From Gonium pectorale (taxonomy: Eukaryota > Chlorophyta > Chlorophyceae > Chlamydomonadales > Volvocaceae): DNA of 29,862 bases. This document shows, in pieces, positions 1 to 11,098 of the stretch (positions within the stretch are counted from its first letter, which is position 1; each line of letters begins with the position of its first letter). The notes under the pieces are model-generated. The model had not been told where the DNA came from and searched no databases. It saw nothing but the letters and a program-made list of their open reading frames with translations. The translations under genes and the position numbers were made by a program. The stretch is taken from positions 2,112,982-2,142,843 of the forward strand of contig LSYV01000016.1 in assembly GCA_001584585.1 (NCBI GenBank), read 5' to 3'.

Positions 1-51
1 GAAACCCTCGACTCACCGGCCTTTCTTCACCACCACGCCAACCTGCTCCAG

Positions 52-333
52 GCCGGAGTCCTCCTCAACGTCAGCCCCAAGCGCACGGGGCCCTCGACCG
101 AGGCTGGTCCGCCCAATGTCAACATCACCTTCGCCAACAACATCATCACGCTGCCGGCGGGCACCTTCCTCCGCATGCCCGACCAGGCGCGCATGCTGCA
201 GGGCGGCGTCGTGCAGAGACAGCTCAACGTCAGCCTGCCCGCAGGCAACTGCTCCGGTGTCACCGCCACCGCCTCCGGGACCACCACAACCTCCGGAACC
301 GGCCGGAGGAGCCTTCTCCGCGGGGATCGCCCC

Positions 334-429
<96 letters not shown>

Positions 430-3400
430 CTGCCATTGTCCTCGTCATGGTCCGCACTGCTCCGTGGCGCACGGCCGCCGGTGCTGCTGAGCCATGCGGA
501 CTTTTCTGACGGCCAGGGGGGCGGCGACGTTGACACCGCTGCGGCCGCCGCCGGCAGCATGGCGGCCGCGGAGGCATTCTTCGCTGAGCGCCGGCGCCGC
601 CTGGCGACGGTGCCCCAGTCGTTCACGCAGCCGTACGTGAACGCAAAAGGCATCCAGGGCCGCAACGCAGACGGCTCCTGCCCCTTCTTCCCGGACTCCA
701 GCCCCTGGCACACCGACGTCAGCGGACTGGCGGTTCACCCGCGCAGCGAGGCCATCAAGTCCAACATCGGGTTCAGGACCATACACCTGGACTTTGGCTT
801 CCCCGTTGGCTGGAACGGACAGACGGTGGGTTGCTTGGCGCGTTTATCTCCCCCTGATACAACATTCTGCATGCAGCAAGCTCGCTCTCAGGCTTCTAGG
901 TTGCGCGCTGCACCTGTTTGTGGCAGGGACCGTGCCTTTGGAAGCGGTGGTGTGCATGCCGCGTTAAGGAGCTGTCGCACGAGCATTTTGGATAGGTTTG
1001 GATCGTGTTCTCGCACCTCTTTTGCAATGCCACCAGGCGACGGTCCGTGCGTGTGCCCTGCTCGCTCGCTCGCTCCTGCACCGCTTCTTTTTGCTGTCCG
1101 ACGGCCAGCCTCCTCACCCCCTGCTGCTTTCCCCGCCCGTATGTACGTTTGGCCCCCATCATCTGGCGATGGCTGCTGCCTGCTCAGGTCCCAAGGGGTC
1201 CGCCGGCCGCCTGCTGCGAGTAGCCGTGCCGCTGGGAGGTGATGGCCATTTGGGCCACAGTTGTCGCGGAAGATCCTCATGACCGCCCCTCTACAGCGTT
1301 CCGTCCCCAATGTGGTCCTGTCCCCCCACCCCCCAGGTCCCCGCCGGCATGCCCATCAACACCGTGGACACCAACAAGGGCACCAAGAGGGTCAACGTGA
1401 GAGGCGTAGCGGGTCCTCGGGCCTTTGAGCTACAGCTTGTTGGGGCTTGCAGGGGCTCTTGCGGATTGATCGGGCGCCCTTCCTCTGCTATTACGGAGAA
1501 TTGGTTTCGGGGAGCCTTATCATCTTCCTTGCAAGCAAGGCGCTCGCTCGTACGAGCTGTACGAATGGCCGTCACAGGCTTCGGGCCGAACGGGCACAGT
1601 TACTTTCTTCCTCAAGTCCTCGCCGACTCAAATCGGGGGCCGCCCGCCGCGTGCTGCACCGTTCCGCGCCAACAGATCACGTTTGGGTCGTATGGGTACG
1701 GCGATCCTCGCCAGCTGGATCCTCTCGGGATGCCGATCCCCGACGACGCCGGCGTGGAGGGCGTGTTCCCCGGCTGCGGCGACCCTCCCTGCAGCGGCGA
1801 CCGGCACCTCATAGTGGTGGACAACGGCACGTGCACGCTGTGGGAGGGCTACAGAGCGTGAGTGAATGAATCCGGGAGGGAGGGGGTGGTTGGCCGGCTG
1901 GTTGGGCTGTTCGGCCGACCCATGGGCCGGCATGGGCCGGTGCGTTGCGGGAGTGGCCGCGGACCAAATCACATGCGGCTTGTGTACGCTCTGTTGAGTG
2001 TTGTCCGCTGTCTCCATTTGTACCTGGCCGCTGCGGCCAGACGCCGTGCGTGGACGGGCTCGAGTGGCCGGCGCCGTCGGCCCGTTCCCGACCCGGATGG
2101 CTGGATTGCATGCTGCTGCTGCCACGCGGAGGGCTTCGTCCACATCCCGCCTCTTCCTCCCGCCCCACCTTATTTGTGCCGCTGTGCTGCGCCGCAGCTT
2201 TCCGCCCAACCAGACCGGCACCGGGCTTTGGCGGGTGAGTCCGGACAGCTGCAAGTGCACGTTATCACAGCCACAGTCCACGAGCCTTGTGCTGCTGCTG
2301 TCCATCGCCACAATCACCGTCGCGGCCCACCCCCAACCCCACCGCCACCAACACCACCTCGCTCTCGGCAGCAGCACCCCTCTCGGCAATGCCAGCCCGC
2401 GCGCACGCCCGGCTCTTGTCCTCATCCCGCCCCCTTATCGTCCACCAGCCCATGTTGCCCCCACGGCAAACGTAACACCCGCGCCGCAGATGGAGGCGCT
2501 CCTGCGCTACAACCTGCTCAACAACAGCCTGGGCCACGCGCTTGGGGACACCTCGGCCGACGCCGCAGGGCTGCCCATCTTGCCCGCGCTCGTCACCTTT
2601 GACGAGGTGGTGGTAAGGGGCGCCGTCAACCACGCGCTGCGCTTCACCGGCCCCTGCTCCCGCAAGGCCTACGCCATGCCCGCCACGCACTTCGCCGCGG
2701 CGGGCGACTGCGACCACCGCGACGGCCCCTACATGGGCATGCGCGTGCGGCTGCGGGCGGCGTACAACTGCAGCTCGCTTGCGCGGGCGGCCCGGCTGGT
2801 GTGCGTGGCGCTGCAGAGATACGGCGCGTTCTTCGCCGACAACGGCATGGCCTGGGATTTCCAAGGTGCGGCGCTGCACTGAAGGCGGGGACGCCCTTTC
2901 CTTTGCAGAGCTTGGGGAGCCAAGAGCCACGAGCCTGTTCATTCGCGCTCCTGCGTGCGCACTCGCCCTTTGTTTCCCTGTCTCTCACGTCTATTAACCT
3001 CAGCTACCCTACCCCTCCGCCCAGGCGAGGCGACCTCCAAGTGGTACCCCTACTGGAGCGAGCTACAGCAGCTGCAGCTCATCCATTCAAATGACTTCGA
3101 GGTGCGGGGCGGCACGGGGCGGGGCGGGGCGCTGGCAGCTCCCGGGGGCACGGGCCCGGGGGCTGACGGACCCGACGGGCCCTGTGCCCCGGCGGGGCCA
3201 ACGGGACCTACGGGACGGACTCCGCCATGCGCCGCGCGTACCGGTGTGCTGCTGGCCGTTGCGCTTCGCGGCCCTCTTCATTCTCGGGTCGCGCCACAGC
3301 GTAAGATCCTGTCGCAGGTATGCGCGCGCGCGTTGCCCTTGTGGCCCTGCGCCGCCCCTTCCCCCCTCCCGCACGTTCTCGCGCCATATAGACGGGTGTT

Positions 3401-4259
3401 TGACCCCGGGAGGTGATATGACTTCCTTGCTCGTTACGTTTGTAAACCTGCCTCCAGCGGCCTCTGAAGTCCGCCTCCCGCCCCCGGCCGCCAGGTGCTG
3501 AACCCCGGCTGCATCTGCCTGGACGGCGGCTGCACGGTGGCCGAGTGCAACGGGTAAGCCGGCGCCTCCTTCCGTGGGGGTTGTGTGTGCGGGTGCCGTA
3601 CATGGGTGGGTAGCTAGGTGGGGTCCTGGCTTTGGGTAACAGCTCTTGGGTAACAGCTCGCACCATCTGTGGTAAACTCGCAGCAGGTGATCATGTCCAT
3701 CCGACAACTTCGAGCATGCTGCATCCGAGCGCAGACGGGCCCCCGTGGCTGCCGGACCTCCGTTGCACCCGCTGAACCCCTTCCCGGCTTTCCGGCCGGT
3801 TTTCTTTACCGCTGCTGGCGGCGCGGCCTCCGCACGGCGTGACCCAGCCGCCGAGACAACCCCCCATCTTCCCGTCCGCCGCGCCTATCCCTCCGCCCCC
3901 GCAGCCTGGTGTGGCTGGACCCCAACTCCCCGTCCGTGTACCCGGCCATCGCCAAGAACGCCGATGTGCGCTTCGCCGGCAACGTCTACCACAAGCCCAA
4001 CGCCACCGGGCTGTTTGTGGACCAGCGCCTGCCGCCGTTCGGGACCGGCTACTCCGGCGGCCTGGCGGGCTGGGCGGCGTACATGGGCGAGGCTGGCAGC
4101 GTGGAGGCCAACCCTCTCCTCAACGCCACCAGCTACTACCCGACGCTGCGCAGCCCCGCGCGCGGGCTGGTGCGGCAGATCTCGGCCGTGCGGGAGGACT
4201 TCCTGGGGCGCTGCCGCGGGGACGGCACCAACACGGACGCTGGGGCCGTGCTGTACTGA
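52..4259 (+). CDS. Gene A: secreted parallel beta-helix protein with inserted bacterial-type domain (5' partial)
   Basis: This is the 3' portion of a large secreted protein gene; the 5' end is outside the window and bases 1-51 are intron. Exons by splice sites and phase: 52-825, 1337-1396, 1676-1857, 2198-2234, 2490-2865, 3025-3101, 3495-3553, 3905-4259 (TGA). Together they give 639 codons with no break. The first exon carries the end of a beta-helix (NVNITFANNIITLPAG) and a linker with 32 consecutive serines. Then comes an inserted domain (about 700-3101) with HPRS, DRHLIVVD, TSADAAGLPILP, INHALRF-like and YGAFFADNG motifs. The last two exons carry a Cys-rich segment and a beta-helix end ending in DAGAVLY. 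Several N-x-S/T sites fit an extracellular protein. The last seven exons have exactly the lengths of gene B (60, 182, 37, 376, 77, 59, 355), so A and B are tandem paralogues. The biochemical role is unknown; the fold suggests carbohydrate or wall binding. Confidence 0.85.
334..429 (+). repeat. Perfect (TCA)32 microsatellite in coding sequence
   Basis: There are 32 uninterrupted TCA units. In the gene A reading frame they encode 32 serines, placed in the linker between the beta-helix end and the conserved LAVHPRSEAIKSNIG segment. Gene B has no such run at the matching place (about 17035-17220). The poly-His, poly-Asp and poly-Met readings in other frames are by-products. Confidence 0.95.
1086..1192 (+). 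repeat. Intronic block conserved with gene B (copy in gene A)
   Basis: This block in the 826-1336 intron matches 17729-17836 of gene B with about five differences in 108 aligned positions (by eye). It begins with TCTTTTTGCTGT and ends with GCTCAGGTCCC, so it includes a pyrimidine tract and an AG that could act as a splice acceptor. Gene A carries roughly 105 extra bases (about 1193-1298) between this block and the real acceptor at 1336; gene B does not. Confidence 0.8.
3631..3659 (+). repeat. Short direct repeat TGGGTAACAGCTC (two copies)
   Basis: Two adjacent copies of about 14 bases lie inside the intron 3554-3904 of gene A. This is probably a small slippage duplication with no evident role. 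Confidence 0.6.
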
Positions 4260-4388
4260 TGCCCACTCGTCGTGCCGTCAACGCAAGCTGCCGGGAACGC
4301 GGTCCGGCTGCCGGCCGTGCGGGAGGACTTCTTGGGGCGCTGCCGCGGGGACGGCACCAACACGGACGCTGGCGCGGTGCTGTACTAA
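4164..4388 (+). repeat. In-frame tandem duplication of the gene A terminal exon end
   Basis: Copy 1 (4164-4259) ends the coding sequence with TGA. Copy 2 (4293-4388) repeats the same last 31 codons and ends with TAA, exactly 129 bases later and therefore in the same frame. The 33 bases between them match the start of the gene B 3' UTR (CCCACTCGTCGTGCCGTCAA). Copy 2 is a mosaic: its first nine codons read GNAVRLPAV as in gene B, while the rest reads REDFLGRCRGDG with DAGAVLY as in copy 1. Confidence 0.9.
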
Positions 4389-4458
4389 GATGAGGACGAG
4401 AGCCGGCGGCGTACGGCCGTACGACCATACGTCCGCACATTGCACTCTTGTTGCGGCG

Positions 4459-4463
4459 TGTAA
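4459..4463 (+). terminator. Poly(A) signal TGTAA of gene A
   Basis: TGTAA is the usual poly(A) signal of volvocine algae. It lies 200 bases after the TGA of gene A and 71 bases after the second, in-frame TAA, so the duplicated tail would be inside the 3' UTR. Confidence 0.55.
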
Positions 4464-5773
4464 GCTCGTGGCAGCAGCCTAATGGGACTGCCTGCGTGGG
4501 CCTGTGGTGCGGTAGCAAGGGAGCGCATCACGCATGCACCGCCGGCACACGACTAAACAGCATGAACTGACGAGGGATTGGCAGCGGCGCTGCATGCTTG
4601 GCTGCGGCCGTGTGATGAGGAGCTGAGGATGGGATGCGCCACGGCGCTGAGAGACGCGCCCACGCAGGCGCACGGCGCCTATCACGCCACACGGGGTGCC
4701 TGCCCTCTGGCTGGCATGGCACGGCATTCACATCCGGGACATACGCTGTGCAAGCAGCGGGTGGGTACTTGCCTGGGTGGGGCCTTGGTGGGTGCTTGAT
4801 GAAGTAATGGGACGCTGCGCTCGGCTGCATAGACAGCTGGGAGTTTGCACTCTGGGCTGCGTGCTGAGCTTTGCATTCGTGGGATACCTTTGAGGCCCGA
4901 ATGCGTGGTCGAGAAACTAGCACTTCGCTTGCTTGGCCAAGGTTTTTGCCTGGAATCGCCTCCACGCACTCACGCCAGGGAGGCGCGCGTGACGCGTGCG
5001 TGCGCATGGCTGGCTGGTCCGGGTTGGTGCTGATGGCTGGGCGCTGGCAGCTGCCCCCGGGGCGGGGCCCGCGGTTGCGTGCGTTCGTTGCGTGCGTCTC
5101 ACCTGCTTAGCTGCAATATTTCGGTGGGGAGGTTACAGGAGGAGAGGCGAGGCACTGTGCACTTGCAGACACAGGCATCCATCCAGCCGTCCATCCACCC
5201 GTCCCTGCAAGTATGCATGGGCGGCTCCGCATGTCGACTCCGCCGTAGCTCGTCGTAGCGTGTCTGTCGGTGGTGTCCATCCACTATTCATTAGCTTGGC
5301 TGGATGTGTCGGATCCGGGGACTGAGGTGGATCCAATTAGCTGGGATGGCGGGATCTATACGTCCCAATCAAAGACTGACGTAGTGTGATTCATACACTG
5401 GAGATTCATGAGTAGACGTGCATATGAAGCTGTGCGTTGCAAGTTATGGTATTGTGAGAAGCCGGCTCTTGCATGCAATGAGGGGGCGGCACCTTGACAT
5501 GGTCCTGGATACGTGCAGTCATGCACTGGGGGAGGGATTGCCGTATCAGCGCTGGAGGATTTGAGCACCGTATAACATGCCAACTTCCCTGTTTCTGATT
5601 TCGTTTTATGTGCATCAGCTATGCTCCGGCTGTCTGCAGATATGGGCAGGCGGCATGCCGCAGCACGCACTTGTGCCATTCTTTGTTCATTTGTACTGTG
5701 TGGTGCTGAGGAAGTGCTGGGGTCGCGCTTGGCGCCATAGCTCGGGTTTACGGCATTGGTTGGACCGTTACGT

Positions 5774-5993
5774 ACCATTGTCGGCCCGATGCTTCCATGA
5801 GTGCCTTGAATACGTGCGTTAGCTGTACGCCTGTACCCTGCAAAGTTGCATCTGGGCAGTCAACGGCTTGCTCGCTGTTGTTGCTCAGTTACCATTGCTG
5901 GCCCGATGCTTCCAGTCAGCGCCTTGAAATGTGCGTTACCGTAGCAGTTTCCCTAGGCAGGGCAGGTCTGGGCAGTCAATTGCTTGCTCGCTG
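5774..5993. repeat. Imperfect tandem repeat, about 117 bp, two copies
   Basis: Copy 1 (about 5774-5876) and copy 2 (about 5891-5993) share ACCATTG, GGCCCGATGCTTCCA, GCCTTGAA, GTGCGTTA, TCTGGGCAGTCAA and GCTTGCTCGCTG in the same order, offset by 116-117 bases. No coding content is evident. Confidence 0.75.
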
Positions 5994-6840
5994 CCACGGT
6001 GTCACGTCGTCAAACGCTCTCGGTTCATCAACGCCGGAGAACGGTTGCTTTGGCACGACGGTTGGGCCTACTCAGGCTGCCCTCCCAAATACGCGTCTTG
6101 GCTCGGGAGTGGCTTTGTGCGATGGTAACTTCGGTTCATATATTGCCGCACGGACCTCCATGTCGAACTGCTAGGTGGGCAGCGTACGTAGTTTGCAGTC
6201 GCTGCCTCAAACGACCTAATTGTGATGACTGACAGGGTTTTCCGCGCATGCAAGTTGACGGAAGGCACACCAGAGCCTCCGGGCGCACTTCTAGCCGTAA
6301 CTGGCCCACATCATCAATGTGTGTAGGCGTGCGCGTCTTTGGCGGCGTCACGGGCTCTGTGACGTCACTGTGGCCCGAGAGGGTGCCCCAGCGCGACCCC
6401 GCGTGCAGGGCGCAAGGCGCCAGAAAACCAGCATGATGAAACCACTAATGCTACAACGCCTGTACGACCACCGGTTCATTTGCAGCGGGGAACAGTCGCA
6501 TTCCCACCGGAGCCCAGACATGCAGGCTCGACGTACCCATGTGGTTCCCCAAAATATGGGACAGGGCCCTTCGTCGCCTCGCCAGCAATACGAGGAGGCG
6601 GGCTTTACAGACCTAGGTGGGCACCGGGAGGCTCGCAGAAAGCTAGCGAGCGACTGCGGCAGCAATGCACGCGGCCCCCGCGGAGAACGAGACATCACCA
6701 TCGTTCCTGGTTGTTCTGGCGGCGGGTGCCCGGCCTGTCTATGCGTCGCGCAGTGCTCTCTCGCAACCGGTCGACCGGACGGTGCTGTGCCCATGTGCCC
6801 GGGCACTGACACTGCATCTCCCCTATGCCCCAACAACACA

Positions 6841-6846
6841 TATAAA
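6841..6846 (+). promoter_or_regulatory. Candidate TATA box for gene B
   Basis: TATAAA lies 349 bases upstream of the gene B ATG. If used, it implies a 5' UTR of about 315 bases, or one holding an intron. No better TATA-like site is nearer the start. This is inference only. Confidence 0.3.
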
Positions 6847-7189
6847 CTTTGATACACTTATGACCTATGTCCATAGCAACTACCCGCGGGGATGTCTTAC
6901 GTAAGTACGGGCGCTAGGCTGACGTCCGGGCTCTCAAGTTCTCTTGAAACATTCATTAGCGGCAACATTGTTAGTGTACATCATTCATAATACAGGAGAG
7001 CACTGTGCACTGCCTTTCCTGTCTTGAGTTTCTCTAAAACGCCAGCGCGGGAACCTTTTTACGCATTTTTACGAGACGTTTATTTTACCAAACCGAATCT
7101 TTGCTGGCCATCACTTCTGCTCGCTCGCTGACTTCAGAAGGGAACTGGGAAGGGTGGCCCCCAATCAAGGGGGCACGCCGCGGGCAGCC

Positions 7190-7246
7190 ATGATGGTGCC
7201 CCAACTGCTGCTGGCCTTCGCGCTACTTTGTCATGGGGTCAGCGCG
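7190..7246 (+). other. Signal peptide of gene B
   Basis: Residues 1-19 are MMVPQLLLAFALLCHGVSA. There is a short start, a hydrophobic core of about ten residues and a small-residue V-S-A site before Glu20. This is a standard eukaryotic secretory signal and supports the choice of start codon. The upstream in-frame GTG at 7154 is not needed. Confidence 0.85.
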
Positions 7247-9518
7247 GAACGGGGGCATGTCCTCATCGTCACCGGCAGGCCCCTCACGCCGGTCGGCGGT
7301 GGGACGCCTGAAGTCTACAACTCGACGCGCCAGATCATGATTACCAACCAGGTACGTTGGGTCATGGCCTCCAACAGGCACCCGTAGGCATCGTGTCATA
7401 CCCGCCGTTGTGCGGAAACCGCCTCCGGTGTGCGTTTATAGCGGGGGACCGTGCTGTTCCTGACGTCATGAACCCCCTCTCCTCCCCCTCCTTAACCACC
7501 TTGCTACCCCAGCAAATTACCAAGTACGTCAACGGAATCTCGTACTGGTGGAACCAGTCAAAGGGCTCGTACAACTTGGGCGGCGAGGGCACTGCCGCCA
7601 CCGCGCGGGCCCTGCTCCGCTTTGAGGACACTCACCGCTACGTGCCGGCGGGGGCGGTGGTGGAGAGCGCCGAGCTGACGGTCACGTTTCTAAATCCCAA
7701 GACTCCGACGCTGGTCCAGGCCTGCTTCATGGCCAAGAACTGGAGCTACTGGGAGGACGACAAGCCGTGAGTGCCCGGCGCGAGTTGGGCGCACCTGTGC
7801 GGATGGATGTGGGGGCATTGGCTTGGACAGCAGGGACACTGGGCGCACCTGACTCCGCCCCGTAATTCCGGTGGAGCGGTGGTGGCTTTACGGCGGCTTC
7901 GCGGCGGCGGTGCTGTAGCCATCCGCGGGAACTGTTGCCTGCCTTTGGGGCCCGTCGTGGGGGTACCGTAGCCTGCCGCGGGCGACTCAGCAGGTGTCGG
8001 TCGGGAAAGCCTGCCCTACGTCTTTCAACCCACGGTGCCGCCTGCGGCCCCCCCCTGCCCTACGTCTTTCGACCCGCGGTGCCGCCTCCCGCCCCCCTGC
8101 CCTACGTCTTTCGACCCGCGGTGCCGCCTCCCGCACCCCTGCCCTACGTCTTTTGACCCGCGATGCCGCCTCCCGCACCCCCTGGCCACGGCCGGCCCCA
8201 GCGGTGAGGACCCAGGTCGGCGACGGCGCTCGTCCCCTGGCGCCGAACTCCTCTATTGTCTGCCATTCCCTGGCAACCAACTCCCTAACCGTCAACTGCC
8301 AGGTGCCAACCCCTCATTCATCCACACTCACAGGGGCTGCTGCAAGTTCAACAGCACGGGCTGGCGCTACTCGCGGTGGAACGGCAGCGCCAGCCTCAAC
8401 TGGACGGAGCCGGGCGGCTGGGCGGACTGCTCGCCCGCCGCCAACATATCGTTCGTGGTGCCCTCGGACTGGCACATCCCCTACTGGCCCATGACCCTGT
8501 CGCTCGACCCGGGCATGGTGCGCTCGTGGCTGGGCAACAACGGCTCCGCCAACTACGGCCTCATGTTCAGGTGGGGGCTGACGCTGCCGCTGCCGCTGTC
8601 TGCGGTGTCCGCAATGTCACGGTTGGAGCGAAAGGGCTGTGGCGCCGGAGTACGCGCAGGCGGGAGTCGGGGACTGGCGCGGCGGACCCGATTCCTCGGC
8701 CCGGGCGTTGCGCGCTCCTGGCTCCGCCAAAACTGCGGCTCGCGCCGCTGGTAATGTTTTAAGGACCTTACCGACCCTTCTGCTGTTGTCTGCGGGGCAT
8801 GTCCTGTGCAGGGCGGTCAACGGCTCGGCGGACATTGTCACCAGCACGTTTGTCAATGGCACGCTGCGCCGGCCGGCGCTCACCATCGCCTACAACACGG
8901 ACGCCGGGGCGACGCAGCCGGCCGTGGCCTATCCGGTGAACATCACCACCCAGGGGCGCACCTGGTGGGTGCAGAGCGCGCTCGCGGTGGTCCGGGGTGT
9001 GCGGGGTGGGTAGCTGCGGGGCATCGTGTAGCACAGCGACCCCTGGGTCAGTGCTGCCGAGCGGCAGTGGTCTGCCCACATCATGGCGTGCAGGGCTGCC
9101 CTGTCAAAAGTGGTACGGGGCTGGGGTGGTGTCTGTGGCATATGTAACACCCATTGTGCTGGGGGAAACTGCAACTCCGCCTCGCAGGTGGGTGAGCGAG
9201 AAGACCGGAGATGACGATTGGAACAGCGGCCACGAGGAGCTGCCCTTTCGGTCGCTCGTCAAGGGCCTCAACGAGGCGTGGGCCGGAGACAAGATCTACC
9301 TCATGAACGGCACGTACGCAGGTACGGCACACACACACACGCACAAGCTCAGCTCAGCTAACGATATCCAGCCCAGCGCCCCAGTGCCCAGCGCCCCAGC
9401 GTTAAGTACGAAGAGGGTCACTTAGCTGGGTCGGGCTCAAGGGCTTCCGGCTACGTTGCTTTGTTGCCTGTAGAACTGTTTTGTCGTAGAACTGCTTCGA
9501 GCACACCGTAACGCATAC

Positions 9519-9608
<90 letters not shown>

Positions 9609-11000
9609 GGGGAGCCCTACGCGGGCCAGCTCACGGCGTCACGCAATTCACGCCAGCACACAGTCGTACTGCCGTACTGCCGCCTACACACTCTTACGGC
9701 CTCCGTGCGCCGGCGCAACCCCTTTCGGCGCCACCACCGTAGCCCACTTAGGTCACAGGGTCTTGCTATGTCATTCGTCGCATTTGCGCTACGTTTTCAC
9801 TTCTCGCCTCTGACATTCCTCGCTGTGCCCCTTCCCTGCCCCTTCCCGCCGCTCCGCCTGGCGCGGCTCGCTTTCCCGGTGCTTGTAGGTGAGACAACGG
9901 TAGTCAGCGGGTCGGGGGGCTGGGTGGGCGGGGGTTCGGGAGACATGCACCAGCCCACATGCGATGCACGTAGGACCAGACTAGGCGCACCCCAACACGG
10001 CATTGCATAGGGTCACCCCAGAGAGAATTCTGGGCCGCATCGGGGGCTACGGTGGTGGCCGCCGCCGAACTGACATGCAGGGACATCACCCCTTCGACTA
10101 CCTCGGAAACTGGGTCCTACAACGACATCATCACTTTCGCGNNNNNNNNNNNNNNNNNNNNNNNNNNNNNNNNNNNNNNNNNNNNNNNNNNNNNNNNNNN
10201 NNNNNNNNNNNNNNNNNNNNNNNNNNNNNNNNNNNNNNNNNNNNNNNNNNNNNNNNNNNNNNNNNNNNNNNNNNNNNNNNNNNNNNNNNNNNNNNNNNNN
10301 NNNNNNNNNNNNNNNNNNNNNNNNNNNNNNNNNNNNNNNNNNNNNNNNNNNNNNNNNNNNNNNNNNNNNNNNNNNNNNNNNNNNNNNNNNNNNNNNNNNN
10401 NNNNNNNNNNNNNNNNNNNNNNNNNNNNNNNNNNNNNNNNNNNNNNNNNNNNNNNNNNNNNNNNNNNNNNNNNNNNNNNNNNNNNNNNNNNNNNNNNNNN
10501 NNNNNNNNNNNNNNNNNNNNNNNNNNNNNNNNNNNNNNNNNNNNNNNNNNNNNNNNNNNNNNNNNNNNNNNNNNNNNNNNNNNNNNNNNNNNNNNNNNNN
10601 NNNNNNNNNNNNNNNNNNNNNNNNNNNNNNNNNNNNNNNNNNNNNNNNNNNNNNNNNNNNNNNNNNNNNNNNNNNNNNNNNNNNNNNNNNNNNNNNNNNN
10701 NNNNNNNNNNNNNNNNNNNNNNNNNNNNNNNNNNNNNNNNNNNNNNNNNNNNNNNNNNNNNNNNNNNNNNNNNNNNNNNNNNNNNNNNNNNNNNNNNNNN
10801 NNNNNNNNNNNNNNNNNNNNNNNNNNNNNNNNNNNNNNNNNNNNNNNNNNNNNNNNNNNNNNNNNNNNNNNNNNNNNNNNNNNNNNNNNNNNNNNNNNNN
10901 NNNNNNNNNNNNNNNNNNNNNNNNNNNNNNNNNNNNNNNNNNNNNNNNNNNNNNNNNNNNNNNNNNNNNNNNNNNNNNNNNNNNNNNNNNNNNNNNNNNN

Positions 11001-11098
<98 letters not shown>

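Larger units (their letters stand above)
4464..7189. other. Intergenic region between genes A and B
   Basis: I see no supported gene on either strand. Open frames here are short, lack recognisable domains and do not show the codon bias of the flanking exons. The region contains a CCAT/CCGT-rich patch (about 5177-5205), a 117-bp tandem repeat (5774-5993) and a TATA-like site (6841). It is less GC-rich near 6900-7100, which suits a promoter or 5' UTR for gene B. Confidence 0.6.

Noticed and set aside
116..577. Poly-His, poly-Asp and poly-Met reading frames across the TCA array
   Set aside because: They are other frames of the microsatellite. The serine frame is the one continuous with the conserved gene A protein and its splice phases.
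3745..4482. Alternative overlapping frames of 180-245 codons over the last exon of gene A
   Set aside because: They are Pro/Arg/Ala-rich shadows of the true exon. The frame ending in DAGAVLY is the one conserved in gene B.
7767..8333. Exon continuation through the 42-bp repeats into exon 3 of gene B
   Set aside because: A clear GTGAGT donor at 7767 and a CACAG acceptor before 8334 restore a sensible protein, and the repeats have no domain-like content.
9522..11097. CRISPR-like or telomeric repeat arrays
   Set aside because: The arrays are simple AC dinucleotides in a eukaryotic intron, with no spacers and no telomere motif.
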